The position numbers and the translations under genes were made by a program. Shown piece after piece: positions 24,685 through 33,961 of a DNA stretch of 64,000 bases (position 1 is the first letter of the stretch; each line of letters begins with the position of its first letter). The notes under the pieces are model-generated. The model did not search any database. It was not told the DNA's origin and was given only the letters and a program-made list of their open reading frames with translations. Location: assembly GCF_003268475.1 (NCBI RefSeq), contig NZ_MCIF01000002.1, positions 5,400,100 through 5,464,099 of the forward strand. Direction: 5' to 3'. The DNA is from Thermogemmatispora tikiterensis. Lineage in GTDB: Bacteria; Chloroflexota; Ktedonobacteria; Ktedonobacterales; Ktedonobacteraceae.

Positions 24685-24698
24685 ACAAGTGAACTTGT
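24685..24698. promoter_or_regulatory. Perfect palindrome upstream of trxB
   Basis: ACAAGT-GA-ACTTGT lies 59 bases before the trxB ATG. It could be an operator; no regulator is known for it. Confidence 0.35.
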
Positions 24699-24756
24699 CG
24701 CGTTCCTTCCTACGGTCAGGGGGGTAAGTTTGTCAGAAGCGGAGTACATATCGTCT

Positions 24757-25734
24757 ATGGCGAAGGTCTACGACGCAATTATCATCGGCTCGGGGCCGGC
24801 GGGTTACACAGCGGCCATTTACGCGGCTCGCGCCAATCTCTCGGTCCTGGTCTTTCAAGGCTATCAGGTCGGTGGGCAATTAATGCTCACCAGCGAGGTC
24901 GAGAACTACCCCGGCTTTGAAGAAGGTATTCTGGGGCCGACCCTGATGGAGAAGATGGAGCAGCAGGCCAGGCGCTTCGGAGCTGAGATGCTGCCTGAAG
25001 ACGTGACCGCGGTCGACTTCAGTCGCCGCCCCTTTGTGATCACCAGCGACTCGGGCAGCTACCTGGCCCGGGCCATCATCATCGCCACCGGTGCCAGCGC
25101 CAGGTGGCTGGGACTGCCCAGCGAGCAGCGCCTGCAGGGACGCGGTGTCAGCGCCTGTGCCACCTGCGATGGCTTCTTCTTTAGGGGCAAAGAGGTGGCC
25201 GTAGTCGGCGGAGGCGACACCGCGATGGAGGAGGCCCTCTTCCTCACGCGCTACGCCAGCCATGTGACCATCATCCACCGTCGCGACACCCTGCGCGCCA
25301 GCAAGATCATGCAGGAGCGCGCCTTTAAAAATCCCAAGATTAGCTTTATCTGGAATAGCGAAGTTATCGAAGTCCTCGGCGAGGATGCAGTGACCGGCCT
25401 GCGGCTGCGCAATGTCAAGACGGGCGAAGAGCAGACGCTGGCCGTCGAGGGGCTGTTTCTCGCCATCGGCCACCAGCCGAACACGAGCCTCTTCCGCGGC
25501 CTGCTACAGATGGACGAAGCGGGCTACATTATTCCCGTCGAGCATACCATGACCAATATACCAGGCGTCTTTGCCGCCGGCGATGTGACCGATCACCGCT
25601 ATCGCCAGGCGGTCACCGCTGCCGGCGACGGCTGCAGAGCGGCTATCGATCTGGAGCGCTGGCTGGAGAGCCAGGCTCACGAGGAGGCGCTCCGGCAGGA
25701 AGCCCTGACCTCCGGCGAGCATTCAGATCAGTGA
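24757..25734 (+). CDS. trxB: Thioredoxin-disulfide reductase
   Basis: 325 residues from the ATG at 24757. The FAD-binding GSGPAG lies at 11-16, the redox-active CATC at 134-137, the NADPH-binding VGGGDTAMEEA at about 152-163 and the C-terminal FAD motif FAAGDV near 285. It reduces thioredoxin with NADPH in the cytoplasm. A TTG at 24730 has a GGGGGGT-like site and would add nine residues; the family usually starts close to VYDAIIIGSG, so the ATG is preferred with moderate certainty. The endonuclease III gene follows after about 120 bases. Confidence 0.93.
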   Translation: MAKVYDAIIIGSGPAGYTAAIYAARANLSVLVFQGYQVGGQLMLTSEVENYPGFEEGILGPTLMEKMEQQARRFGAEMLPEDVTAVDFSRRPFVITSDSGSYLARAIIIATGASARWLGLPSEQRLQGRGVSACATCDGFFFRGKEVAVVGGGDTAMEEALFLTRYASHVTIIHRRDTLRASKIMQERAFKNPKISFIWNSEVIEVLGEDAVTGLRLRNVKTGEEQTLAVEGLFLAIGHQPNTSLFRGLLQMDEAGYIIPVEHTMTNIPGVFAAGDVTDHRYRQAVTAAGDGCRAAIDLERWLESQAHEEALRQEALTSGEHSDQ

Positions 25735-25854
25735 TCAGGCAGGCGGTATGCCCGTCTAAAGAGCTGACGGCTGCTCTCCCGGGCCTGGCGCTGCGTCAGT
25801 GACTCCGCCGGCTTCAGATCTGTGGGGTAAGCGAGCGAGAAAGGAGAGATTCCT

Positions 25855-26679
25855 GTGAAGCAGAAGCGGCGTCGCAGCCAGCAGTCCGCGCTCTACAGCC
25901 AGGCGCTCTTCGAGACCGTCCGCGGCACGGAGGCCGGGGAGAGAAGTGCGGTAGAGAAGACTGCGGACCAGACTGCTCAGCGCCTGCGGGTTCTGGAGAT
26001 CACCCGGCGGCTGGTCGAGCACTATGGTGAGCCGGAGTGGTCCAGTAAGGACCCACTCAGCCAGCTCATTGATGTGCTGCTCTCGCATCGCACGCGCGAC
26101 GAGCAAACCGCCGCCGCCTATGCGCGTCTGCGCCAACGCTTTGGGAGCTGGGAGGCTGTACGCGATGCCCCGACAGCAGCCGTAGAAGAGGCCATTGCAG
26201 TCGTCAACTGGCCAGAAATCAAGGCGCCGCGCCTGCAAACCATCCTGCGTCAGATCACGGCTGAGCGCGGCGCCCTCAATCTTGATTTCCTCTGCACCCT
26301 GCCGGTTGCCGAAGGTCTGGCCTGGCTCAGTCGCTTCGAAGGCGTCGGCCCCAAGACTGCCGCCTGTGTCCTCCTCTTTAGCTGCCGTCTGCCTGTCCTT
26401 CCCGTCGACACCCATGTCCATCGTATCGCCATCCGCCTGGGCCTCATCTCGCCTCGGCTCACTCCCGAGCAGGCCCAGCCCGTGCTACAGGCGCTGCTCC
26501 CGACCGACGCCCGCGCCATCTACAACTTCCACAAAGGTCTCGTCTGGCACGGCCAGCGCTGCTGCTACTTTCAGCGACCGCGCTGTGCGCGCTGTTTTCT
26601 CCGTGATCTCTGTGCCTATTATGCCGCAGCGCAGCAGAGGCAGGGAACGACATGCGAGGGCGAAGAAGGCAAAGGGTAA
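25855..26679 (+). CDS. nth: Endonuclease III (base-excision DNA glycosylase/AP lyase)
   Basis: 274 residues, with about 45 extra N-terminal residues compared with E. coli Nth. The GTG at 25855 follows AAAGGAGA. The helix-hairpin-helix is RFEGVGPKTAACVLLF (about 160-175) with the catalytic lysine, followed by the catalytic aspartate in VDTHVHRI. The [4Fe-4S] cluster ligands near the C-terminus obey C-x6-C-x2-C-x5-C exactly (in the region CYFQRPRCARCFLRDLC). It removes oxidised pyrimidines and nicks abasic sites. Confidence 0.92.
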   Translation: MKQKRRRSQQSALYSQALFETVRGTEAGERSAVEKTADQTAQRLRVLEITRRLVEHYGEPEWSSKDPLSQLIDVLLSHRTRDEQTAAAYARLRQRFGSWEAVRDAPTAAVEEAIAVVNWPEIKAPRLQTILRQITAERGALNLDFLCTLPVAEGLAWLSRFEGVGPKTAACVLLFSCRLPVLPVDTHVHRIAIRLGLISPRLTPEQAQPVLQALLPTDARAIYNFHKGLVWHGQRCCYFQRPRCARCFLRDLCAYYAAAQQRQGTTCEGEEGKG

Positions 26680-26739
26680 GCGGTAGAAGAATGGTCTGCT
26701 CGTAAGTGGAGAGAGGCGAGCGTCATTTCCCCACGCAAA

Positions 26740-26766
26740 GCCGGGCGACCAGAGCGGTCGCCCGGC
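26740..26766. terminator. Hairpin between convergent genes
   Basis: GCCGGGCGACC (26740-26750) pairs perfectly with GGTCGCCCGGC (26756-26766) over a five-base loop. There is no real T-tract. It ends nth and, from the other side, the 26816-27595 gene. Confidence 0.6.
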
Positions 26767-26815
26767 CTGGGGTTTAGGGTTGCTCACATGTCACATGAGA
26801 GTCGCGAGTAGCCAG

Positions 26816-27595
26816 CTAGCTGCCGCTCCGCGCGGGAGCATGGTTCAAGACGGGGTAGCCCTCGCTCACATACTCGCTGGGATCGGGTTGGATCTCGTCC
26901 AGATGGTACGAGTTCTTGGCATCTGTATTGATACCAGGCCAGCGAGCGCCGTAGAGATAGTGACCAGTCTGAGCCGGCGAGAGTGGCAGCTTGCCGAACT
27001 GCGGGATACCGCGCACCCGCGGCACATCCGGCTCGGGTGGCTCGAGATAGAGATCCTCGGGCACCCGGTTGTAACCCATGCGCTGCAGATCCGCCTCGCT
27101 CAAATTGAGCTGCACCACACCATCGTCGCTCAGGGATTTCACCGCCTGACGCGGCACATAGTAGACCTTGGGGAAGAGGTGCCCACGCTCAACCAGCAGA
27201 TAGGTCGGGAAGCGGGCCTGAATGGTTCCGAGCCAGCTGCCACGGGCATCGACCACGTCCAAACCCAGCTTGAAAGGCGAGCGATCACGCGCCTCAGCGG
27301 GCGCGGGCACATAGATGGGCGGTAGGGACTTGAAGGGGTCTTCCAGTCCCCAGCCGATCATAAAGGCAATCGCAAAAACGCCTGCCACCAGCGCCAGCCC
27401 GAGCGAGAGCAGGGGGGCGCTGTTCAATAAGAGCAGCATGAAGAAGACCGCAGCCACCGCCACAGACAGCAATAGCGGCCAGTAGCTCGGCCCGGGCGTA
27501 TGGATGTGCTCTTCCCCTTCCTCGCCCTCAACGTCGAGCAAGGTCGCGTGAATTTCGTCGGCAATCGAGCCGGCAGTCTGAGGAGACCTGTCCAT
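26816..27595 (-). CDS. Two-helix membrane protein with PRC-barrel-like (DUF2171-type) domain
   Basis: 259 residues. An acidic N-terminus leads to HIHTPGPSYWPLLLSVAVAA at about 30-49, a motif and helix pair (to about 90, ending IGWGLEDPF) like the C-terminal helices or subunit IV of Chloroflexota cytochrome c oxidases. Residues about 110-180 (FKLGLDVVDARGSWLGTIQ then YLLVERGHLFPKVYYVPRQAV) resemble PRC-barrel/DUF2171 proteins. The Pro-rich tail has no known fold. No other oxidase genes are in the window, so the link to respiration is only an idea. It has its own extended -10 at 27793-27785. Confidence 0.55.
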   Translation of the reverse strand: MDRSPQTAGSIADEIHATLLDVEGEEGEEHIHTPGPSYWPLLLSVAVAAVFFMLLLLNSAPLLSLGLALVAGVFAIAFMIGWGLEDPFKSLPPIYVPAPAEARDRSPFKLGLDVVDARGSWLGTIQARFPTYLLVERGHLFPKVYYVPRQAVKSLSDDGVVQLNLSEADLQRMGYNRVPEDLYLEPPEPDVPRVRGIPQFGKLPLSPAQTGHYLYGARWPGINTDAKNSYHLDEIQPDPSEYVSEGYPVLNHAPARSGS

Positions 27596-27700
27596 ACAGC
27601 TCCTGTTCCTTAGCTTCAGATCGTACTCACCGACCAGCGAGAAGCGCGGTGCCCCGCGTTGCCGTCAGTGAGCGAAGCTTGCTTCTTGAATAGCCTGGAT

Positions 27701-27723
27701 AGAAAGAAAGAAAGAAAGAAGAA
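27701..27723 (+). repeat. Tetranucleotide repeat (AGAA)n
   Basis: Five AGAA units followed by a shortened copy; a slippage-prone tract in the leader of the minus-strand gene. Confidence 0.8.
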
Positions 27724-27784
27724 ACTCCCCTTACCAAATACCATAGCACATCAGCGCAAGCGCGAAGCCCGTCGCTCGCCCTTA

Positions 27785-27793
27785 AGTATAGCA
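27785..27793 (-). promoter_or_regulatory. Extended -10 of the PRC-barrel-like membrane protein gene
   Basis: Minus strand reads TGC-TATACT, about 190 bases upstream of the ATG at 27595. Confidence 0.5.
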
Positions 27794-27962
27794 TATCTGG
27801 CCAGGGATGGATAGCCTACCGGACTGGCGGGCGAGCAGATAAGCAGGCTCCAGCTTCCGGCACAGAAGAAGAAGCGGACGAGTGGGCATACGCAGCCACA
27901 CCCGGGCCGGGCGAAAGGGCCTCGCCCCCAGCCGGCTTCCTTGATTTTGGGAGCTGGCTAAG

Positions 27963-27989
27963 GTAAGCTTACTGATAGGTGATTCACCT
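27963..27989 (+). promoter_or_regulatory. Two adjacent perfect palindromes before the hydrolase gene
   Basis: GTAAGCTTAC (27963-27972) and AGGTGA-T-TCACCT (27977-27989) lie about 34-60 bases before the ATG at 28023, where a promoter would be expected. They look like operator sites. Confidence 0.4.
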
Positions 27990-28022
27990 TTCATATTTGG
28001 TCATGAAGGAGGCCACCAAGAC

Positions 28023-29087
28023 ATGCCCACCTCAGTCCTCTTACCTGGCATCAGTCAGAGGCGCTGCAACACAGCGCGTCTGGAGATCGCCTATCTGGAA
28101 GCGGGGAACGAAGGGCCGGCGCTCATTCTTGTGCATGGTAACTGCTCCTCATCGCTCTTCTTCCAGGACCTCATGCTGGCCCTGGCGGCCCTGGGCTATC
28201 ATGTCTACGCGCCCGACATGCGGGGCTATGGTGACAGCCAGGTCTTGCCGATCGACGCCACGCGCGGCGTGAGCGATCTCTCTGACGACCTGGCCAGTTT
28301 TGCGGAAGCCCTGGGGCTGGATAGCTTCTATCTGCTTGGCTGGTCGCTCGGTGGCAATGTAGCCATGCAGTATGCCATTGACTACCCTGGCCGGCTGCGC
28401 GGCCTCATTCTAGAGGCCACCGGCTCGCCCTTTGGCTTTGGAGGAACGCGCGACGCTAACGGACGCCCGGTCTGGCCAGACTTCGCTGGCAGCGGAGGAG
28501 GAACTGCCAACACTGAGTTCGTGCAGCGTCTTGCCGCCGGTGATCGCAGCGCTGAGCAAGGCTCTCCGCGGGCCGTCATGAACAACTTCTACTTCAAGCC
28601 GCCGTTCCGCGTGGCCCCCGAGCGTGAAGAGATCTACGTCAGCGGCATTCTCTCCACGCGCACCGGGCCTGGCAACTATCCGGGCGACTCTGTTCCTTCG
28701 CCGAACTGGCCCTATGTCGCCCCGGGCCGCCAGGGAGTCAACAATGCCCTCTCTCCTGCCTATCTCAATCAAGCGGCTCTCGTTGATCTCAGTCCCAAGC
28801 CGCCCATTCTCTGGATTCATGGCGCCGACGACCAGATCGTCTCGGACACCTCCTTCTTCGACTTAGGCTATCTTGGGCAGCTTGGAATCGTCCCCGGTTG
28901 GCCGGGGGTCGAGCAGTATCCACCCCAGCCCATGAAGACCCAGATCCGCTGGCTCCTGGAGCGCTATCGCCAGCAAGGAGGGGTCTATCACGAACTCCAG
29001 CTAGCCAACTGTGGTCACTCCCCGCACATCGAGCAGCCGCAGCAGGTCCTGGAGGCCATGCGCGACTTCATCGCTGCCCACGTCTAA
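28023..29087 (+). CDS. Alpha/beta-fold hydrolase
   Basis: 354 residues. The nucleophile is S108 in GWSLGG; the oxyanion region is LVHGNC (36-41); the acid is in the HGADDQIVSD segment (about 262-271) and the histidine in NCGHSPHIE (about 330). The lid between residues 145 and 250 is large and Gly/Pro-rich. AAGGAGG precedes the ATG. It fits esterases, epoxide hydrolases or iminopeptidases equally well, so no substrate is named. No signal peptide. Confidence 0.85.
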   Translation: MPTSVLLPGISQRRCNTARLEIAYLEAGNEGPALILVHGNCSSSLFFQDLMLALAALGYHVYAPDMRGYGDSQVLPIDATRGVSDLSDDLASFAEALGLDSFYLLGWSLGGNVAMQYAIDYPGRLRGLILEATGSPFGFGGTRDANGRPVWPDFAGSGGGTANTEFVQRLAAGDRSAEQGSPRAVMNNFYFKPPFRVAPEREEIYVSGILSTRTGPGNYPGDSVPSPNWPYVAPGRQGVNNALSPAYLNQAALVDLSPKPPILWIHGADDQIVSDTSFFDLGYLGQLGIVPGWPGVEQYPPQPMKTQIRWLLERYRQQGGVYHELQLANCGHSPHIEQPQQVLEAMRDFIAAHV

Positions 29088-29208
29088 CCAGGGCCGGAGG
29101 GAATGAGGGAGGGAGCGGTGCGCCGTCTGGCGGCTCCGTGCTGGGCGGCCTGGCGCTGCCCAGGCACAGCGCAGCGACGCGAGCCAGCCAGATCCCTGGT
29201 CCTCCCTC

Positions 29209-31008
29209 CTAGCCGATCAGCTCCTCCATCTGCGTGAGGTGCGTCTCGAACAGGCGCAGCGCCTGGCGCACCGGCTGCGGCGTTGTCATATCGACCCCGG
29301 CCCGTCGCAGCAGCTCGATGCTATAGTCTGAGGAACCGGAGCGCAAGAACTGCAGGTAGCGCTCAACCGCCGGTGCCCCCTGTTCCAGAATCTGCTGAGC
29401 CAGCGCGCAGGCTGCCGAGATGCCGGTTGCATACTGATACACGTAGAAGTTGTAATAAAAGTGAGGAATACGGGCCCACTCGATATCGATCAAGTCATCG
29501 ATGACTACCTCGGCCCCGTAGTACTTCTCATTGAGGCGGTGGTAGAGCCGGCTCAGCGTATCCGCGGTCAGTGGCTCGCCCTGTTCGGCCAGCTGGTGAA
29601 TCTGATGCTCGAACTCGGCAAACATCGTCTGGCGGTAGAGCGTCCCACGGAAGTCCTCCAGCGAATGATTAAGAATCGCCAATCGCTCCTCACGGCTCTC
29701 CGTCGTCTTAAGCAAGTACTCGGTGAGCAGTGTCTCATTCAACGTCGAAGCCACCTCAGCCACGAAGATCGTGTAGTCCCCGTAGACGAAAGGCTGGTGG
29801 CGGCGCGTGTAGTACGAGTGCAGTGAGTGCCCTAGCTCGTGCGCCAGGGTATACAGGCTATCGCGGTTGCCCTGGAAGTTGAGCAGGATGAAGGGGCGTG
29901 TCCGATAGGCCCCGCCGCTGTAGGCTCCGCCGCGCTTGCCGGGCGTCTCGAAGACGTCGATCCAGCGCTCACTAAAGGCTTGCTTGAGCACGCTGACGTA
30001 CTCTTCTCCTAGAGGAGCGAGGGCGGTAGTAATCGTATCGCGGGCCTGCTCGTAGGAGATCTCCTGCAGCGTCTCCTTGACGATCGGCACATAGAGATCG
30101 TACATATGCAGCTCATCGAGCTGGAGCATGCGCTTGCGCAAGCGCAGATAGCGATGCAGCAGCGGCAGCTCCTCATTGACTGTCTCGATAAGCATATCGT
30201 AGACGCTCTCAGGAATGTTGTAGCGAGCCAGGGCCCGCTCGCGGCCCGAGCGATAGCCGCGCTGCCGCGTATAGAACATATCCGTCTTGATATGGCCGGC
30301 CAGGGTGGCGGCGATCGTATTGCGCTGCTTAAGGAAGGTCCCGTGCAGCGCCTCAAACGCCTCCTTACGCACGCGCCGATCCGTGCTGCGGATAAAGACC
30401 AGGTAGTTCCCCTTGGTCAGTTCCACCTCCTCGCCCTGCTCATTGCGGATCGTCGGCAGGTGCAGATCGGCATTATCGATCATCGTGAAGATGGCGTCGG
30501 GCGTCTCGGCCATCTCGCCGGCGGCGGCCAGCACTGCCTCTACCTCGGCGGAACGAATATGCGGGCGCTGGCGATTGAGGTCGTGCAGTTGGTGCTCATA
30601 GAGCGATAGACCGGGAGTTTCCCGCAGATATCGCTCCAGCTTCTCCTGGGGTACCGCCAGAATCTCCGGCTCAATAAAGGAGATCGCTGTGGACGCGCGC
30701 ACGTAGAGCTGAAGGGCGCGATCGTACATTCCCTGGTAGTGGCTGTTGCTGGTATCCTCATCCTTGCGCATCGAGGCGTAGACCAGCAGCGTCTCCAGCC
30801 GTTCGAAGAACTCATCGCGTCGGCGCAGCACGGTCAGCAGAGCCTCGCCACTCTGAGCCAGCGTCCCCTTGAGAGCTTCCAGGCCCGGCAGCAGTCCCTG
30901 TAGCTCCTGATACTCGCGTTCCCAGGCCTCATCAGTTGCAAAGATGCTCTCCAAATCCCACGTATACTCTTTTGGAATATCGCTTCGTTTCTTCCAGGTT
31001 TGCAGCAT
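29209..31008 (-). CDS. pepF: Oligoendopeptidase F (M3B metallopeptidase)
   Basis: 599 residues, the normal length. The zinc motif HELGH lies at 390-394 (AHELGHSLHSYY), with the downstream glutamate ligand in EVASTLNE (about 418-425). It cleaves peptides of roughly 7-17 residues in the cytoplasm. GAGGAGG six bases before the ATG at 31008 fixes the start. It has an extended -10 (TGT-TACAAT) at 31061-31053 just upstream. Confidence 0.94.
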   Translation of the reverse strand: MLQTWKKRSDIPKEYTWDLESIFATDEAWEREYQELQGLLPGLEALKGTLAQSGEALLTVLRRRDEFFERLETLLVYASMRKDEDTSNSHYQGMYDRALQLYVRASTAISFIEPEILAVPQEKLERYLRETPGLSLYEHQLHDLNRQRPHIRSAEVEAVLAAAGEMAETPDAIFTMIDNADLHLPTIRNEQGEEVELTKGNYLVFIRSTDRRVRKEAFEALHGTFLKQRNTIAATLAGHIKTDMFYTRQRGYRSGRERALARYNIPESVYDMLIETVNEELPLLHRYLRLRKRMLQLDELHMYDLYVPIVKETLQEISYEQARDTITTALAPLGEEYVSVLKQAFSERWIDVFETPGKRGGAYSGGAYRTRPFILLNFQGNRDSLYTLAHELGHSLHSYYTRRHQPFVYGDYTIFVAEVASTLNETLLTEYLLKTTESREERLAILNHSLEDFRGTLYRQTMFAEFEHQIHQLAEQGEPLTADTLSRLYHRLNEKYYGAEVVIDDLIDIEWARIPHFYYNFYVYQYATGISAACALAQQILEQGAPAVERYLQFLRSGSSDYSIELLRRAGVDMTTPQPVRQALRLFETHLTQMEELIG

Positions 31009-31477
31009 CTCGCCTCCTCAAAAAGCAACCATAAACTCAAGAAAGTGTTCTCATTGTAACAGAAAATTGGCACACGCGCGTAGTGGCGAGCGTGAGGGCA
31101 GAACAGAACTGGACCGGGCCAAAGCGCCAGGGTAGCAAAGGCGAGCCAGATCTTGATAGTGCATGGAAGATTGAGCCAGGCATCTGGCAGAGAGAAAGGA
31201 GATGGCACCCACCCTGGCGCTCCGGGGCGGGACCCAGGAGGCCGACACGAGGGCGGAATAGCAAAGAAAGCAGGCAGTGCGCTCTGCTCCTGTCCTCCAG
31301 ACCCAGGCGTGCCGACTGCCGAAGAAGCTGACGGTCGGCCTGCTCGCGCCAGTCCCAGGAGCATACGGTTCGCCAGCGAGGCGGGCAACGGCTCTGCTGC
31401 GCTCGCCCTGCTGGCGAACCGGGTGGGACAGAGCGAAGCAGAGCCGGCCAGCACAGCGCCAGCCAGGGAAAGAGAAG
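31009..31477. other. Intergenic region upstream of pepF
   Basis: Holds the pepF promoter at 31053-31061. The rest, downstream of the gamma-glutamyltransferase gene, shows no supported gene or terminator with a T-tract. Confidence 0.4.
31053..31061 (-). promoter_or_regulatory. Extended -10 of pepF
   Basis: Minus strand reads TGT-TACAAT. Confidence 0.5.
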
Positions 31478-33145
31478 CTACCAGCCGAGGGCTAAGCCAT
31501 CGCAGCGTGGATCTGCGGCGCCCTGGAGCACATGGTTATCGGGTGTGATCAGAATAGCCTGAGCATGGCCCATATCGTCTTCCCACGGTCCCCAGACTGC
31601 CACCTGGTGGCCCAGCATCTCCAGCCCCAGCGCCACCGCATTGGGAAAGCGCTGCTCCAGGGCCACCACCTCGCTCGCCTCGCGCTCTCCCAGCGGATGA
31701 GCGCCCTGCTGCCCCTGCAGCAGCTGCCGGCGCCCGCCCTGCTGCAGCAGGAGGCCGCTGCGCCAGCGCGGCGCATTGATCGCCTGCTGAATATTCAGAC
31801 CAAAGTCGATCACCGCCGTCAGCAGCTGCACGTGGATTTGTGGCTGGGCATCCGCTCCCATCGTGCCCAGCACCAGGAACGGCTCGCCGTCACGCAGCAC
31901 CAGCGCTGGCGTCAGCGTATGCATCGTCCGCTTGCCTGGCTGCAGATAATTCACATGGCGCGGGTTGAGAGAGAAATAGGAGCCGCGATTGTGCAGCAGC
32001 ACGCCGCTCTCGCCGGCTACGATCCCGCTGCCCCAGCTATAGAAAAGGCTCTGGATCAGCGAGACTGCATTGCCCTCACGATCAACCACGCACAGATACA
32101 TCGTATCGCCGTCGCGCTCGGGTTCGCTCTCGGCCTCGACATGGAAGGAGGCACGCTCTGGATTGATGCGCGCCCGCAGCTGCTCCGCGTACGCCTTGCT
32201 GAGCAGGCGCTCCACCGGAATCTCCACAAAGGTCGGATCAGAGATATAGCGATCGCGATCGGCAAAGGCCAGTTTCTTGGCCTCGATCATCAGATGCAGC
32301 GTCTCAGGGCTTTGATAGCCGAGCGCCTTCAGATCATAACCCTCCAGAATATTGAGCATCTCCAGGACCGTCAGGCCCTGCGAATTGGGAGGAAACTCGA
32401 AGACCTCGTAGCCGCGATAGGTCGTTGACAGCGGCGTTACCCAGTCCGAATGATGGGCCTGGAGATCCTCCAGGCTCAGCACCCCGCCGCAACGCTGCAC
32501 ATAGTCAACGAGCGTACGCGCCAGAGGCCCACGATAGAAAGCCTCGCGACCCTCGCGTGCGAGCAGACGGTACGTACGGGCCAGGTCGGGCTGGCGCAAG
32601 ATCTCACCGCAACCTGGAGGACGGCCCCCAGGTAGAAAGACGCGGGCTGTCGCTTCCCAGCGCTGCAGCACCGTCTCAGCGGCGCGCTCCAGCCAGCCGG
32701 CCAGCTTGGGCGAGACCGGGAAGCCTTCCTCGGCGTAAGCGATTGCCGGGGCAAAGACCTCCTCAACCGGCAGTCGGCCAAAGCGCTCCAGGGCCTCGAA
32801 CCAGCCATCGACTGCCCCCGGAACCGTAATCGAGAGCGGGCCGATCGCTGGAATCTCGCGCAGCGAGTGAGCGGCGAAATACTCGGGCGTCAGAGCACGC
32901 GGCGCCCGCCCGCTGCCGTTCAGCGCATGCAGCCGGCGGCTGCGCGCCTCCCAGATCAACATAAAGACATCTCCACCCGCTGAGCAGGTTGGCGGGTAGA
33001 CGACTGTCATCGCTGCATTAGCTGCAACTGCAGCATCAACGGCATTCCCTCCGCGCTCCAGCACCTGCAAACCAGCCCGAGTAGCCAGGTAATGAGCGCA
33101 GGAGACCATTGCCTGTGAGCCGAAGATGGGTTGGTCGGAGAGCAT
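31478..33145 (-). CDS. ggt: Gamma-glutamyltransferase family protein (Ntn hydrolase)
   Basis: 555 residues. These enzymes are made as one chain and cut before a threonine that becomes the nucleophile; here it is T348 in DGDTMYLCVVD, where classical GGT has TTHLSVVD. The large-subunit signature GGNAVDAAVAANAAM (32-46) and the GGDVFM loop (about 58) are present, as is LGTMGADAQPQ near 425. No signal peptide is visible, so a cytoplasmic glutathione or glutamyl-peptide hydrolase is inferred. The start at 33145 has AAAGG about 14 bases away, a weak site. Confidence 0.88.
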   Translation of the reverse strand: MLSDQPIFGSQAMVSCAHYLATRAGLQVLERGGNAVDAAVAANAAMTVVYPPTCSAGGDVFMLIWEARSRRLHALNGSGRAPRALTPEYFAAHSLREIPAIGPLSITVPGAVDGWFEALERFGRLPVEEVFAPAIAYAEEGFPVSPKLAGWLERAAETVLQRWEATARVFLPGGRPPGCGEILRQPDLARTYRLLAREGREAFYRGPLARTLVDYVQRCGGVLSLEDLQAHHSDWVTPLSTTYRGYEVFEFPPNSQGLTVLEMLNILEGYDLKALGYQSPETLHLMIEAKKLAFADRDRYISDPTFVEIPVERLLSKAYAEQLRARINPERASFHVEAESEPERDGDTMYLCVVDREGNAVSLIQSLFYSWGSGIVAGESGVLLHNRGSYFSLNPRHVNYLQPGKRTMHTLTPALVLRDGEPFLVLGTMGADAQPQIHVQLLTAVIDFGLNIQQAINAPRWRSGLLLQQGGRRQLLQGQQGAHPLGEREASEVVALEQRFPNAVALGLEMLGHQVAVWGPWEDDMGHAQAILITPDNHVLQGAADPRCDGLALGW

Positions 33146-33338
33146 GACAGGAGATCGCCTTTCGCACCGGGCGCCTTCGTCAACCGGCAGAATCTCTGGG
33201 CTGGCCGATCGATCAGCCAGCGTGGTTGGCGAGGCGAGCTTACCCTCACTTCAGGAACGAACGAACGCACGAGCGCGAGCCGGACAAGGCCCCAGGCGAC
33301 TGATCCAGGAACCCTGGTCAGCGCCTTGTCCGCTACCC

Positions 33339-33347
33339 ATTATAGCA
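33339..33347 (-). promoter_or_regulatory. Extended -10 of ggt
   Basis: Minus strand reads TGC-TATAAT, about 195 bases upstream of the ATG at 33145. The leader between shows nothing further. Confidence 0.5.
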
Positions 33348-33414
33348 TAGGCGCGAGCGAGGAGGAGGCAGGCCCTCGCTGAGAGCGGAAGAAGGGAAAA
33401 GAAAGGACGGCGAC

Positions 33415-33442
33415 TTGACGGAGCGGCCCTATCTCGTTATCA
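33415..33442 (+). promoter_or_regulatory. Promoter of the GlsB-like gene
   Basis: TTGACG (33415-33420), 16 bases, TTATCA (33437-33442). Transcription would begin near 33449, 35 bases before the GTG start. Confidence 0.5.
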
Positions 33443-33483
33443 TGAGCCTGCTGAAGAGCGCCATCTTAATCCAGGAGGCTACC

Positions 33484-33867
33484 GTGTTATCCACAGCAGT
33501 GCTTGCCGCCCTTGCCGCCCTTGCCGCCCAGCCACTCTTCACCGTAACTCTGGCCCACTTAATTTATTTCATCATCGCTGTGCTTCTTGGAATTGTAGCT
33601 GAAACGATCATCGGCTGGCGTCTCCCCTATGGCATTCTCGGGGCCGTCCTCTGTGCCTTTATTGGCATCCTCCTCGCCGTTCTTCTGCCTTTTCACGTTG
33701 GCAGCGACGTGACCATTTTCGGCGAGCCGATAGCCCTCACCCAGGCCATCATCGGCGGGGCGGTTCTGCTCACCATCTGGCATCTCGCGACCTACCGTCA
33801 TTGGCGTCATCGCCATCGCTATTATCGTGGCTATCGCTACCGTGAGTATGGCGAGCGACGCGACTGA
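33484..33867 (+). CDS. GlsB/YeaQ/YmgE-family (transglycosylase-associated) membrane protein
   Basis: 127 residues from the GTG at 33484, which has AGGAGG (33473-33478) five bases upstream and lies just after the predicted promoter; a longer frame from 33415 overlaps the promoter. Three or four membrane helices, with the family's Gly-rich signature (LLGIVAETIIGWRLPYGILGAVLCAFIGILLAVLL). The C-terminus is unusually rich in His, Arg and Tyr (about residues 103-125), unlike short E. coli members. Usually a stress-induced inner-membrane protein of unknown activity. Confidence 0.75.
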   Translation: MLSTAVLAALAALAAQPLFTVTLAHLIYFIIAVLLGIVAETIIGWRLPYGILGAVLCAFIGILLAVLLPFHVGSDVTIFGEPIALTQAIIGGAVLLTIWHLATYRHWRHRHRYYRGYRYREYGERRD

Positions 33868-33961
33868 GGGGGCGGGGTAGTTCAGGCAGGCCTACCTGAA
33901 GCCCCGCCCTGAGATAGGAGCGGCTGAGCGAGATGAGAAGATCGCGGGGGAAGCTGCCGGA

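Larger units (their letters stand above)
27596..28022. other. Divergent region between membrane protein and hydrolase genes
   Basis: Contains an AGAA repeat (27701-27723), the minus promoter (27793-27785) and two palindromes (27963-27989). No gene is seen. Confidence 0.5.

Noticed and set aside
31532..32428. 298-codon plus-strand frame opposite gamma-glutamyltransferase
   Set aside because: Antisense composition (Gln/His/Arg/Leu) with no motif.
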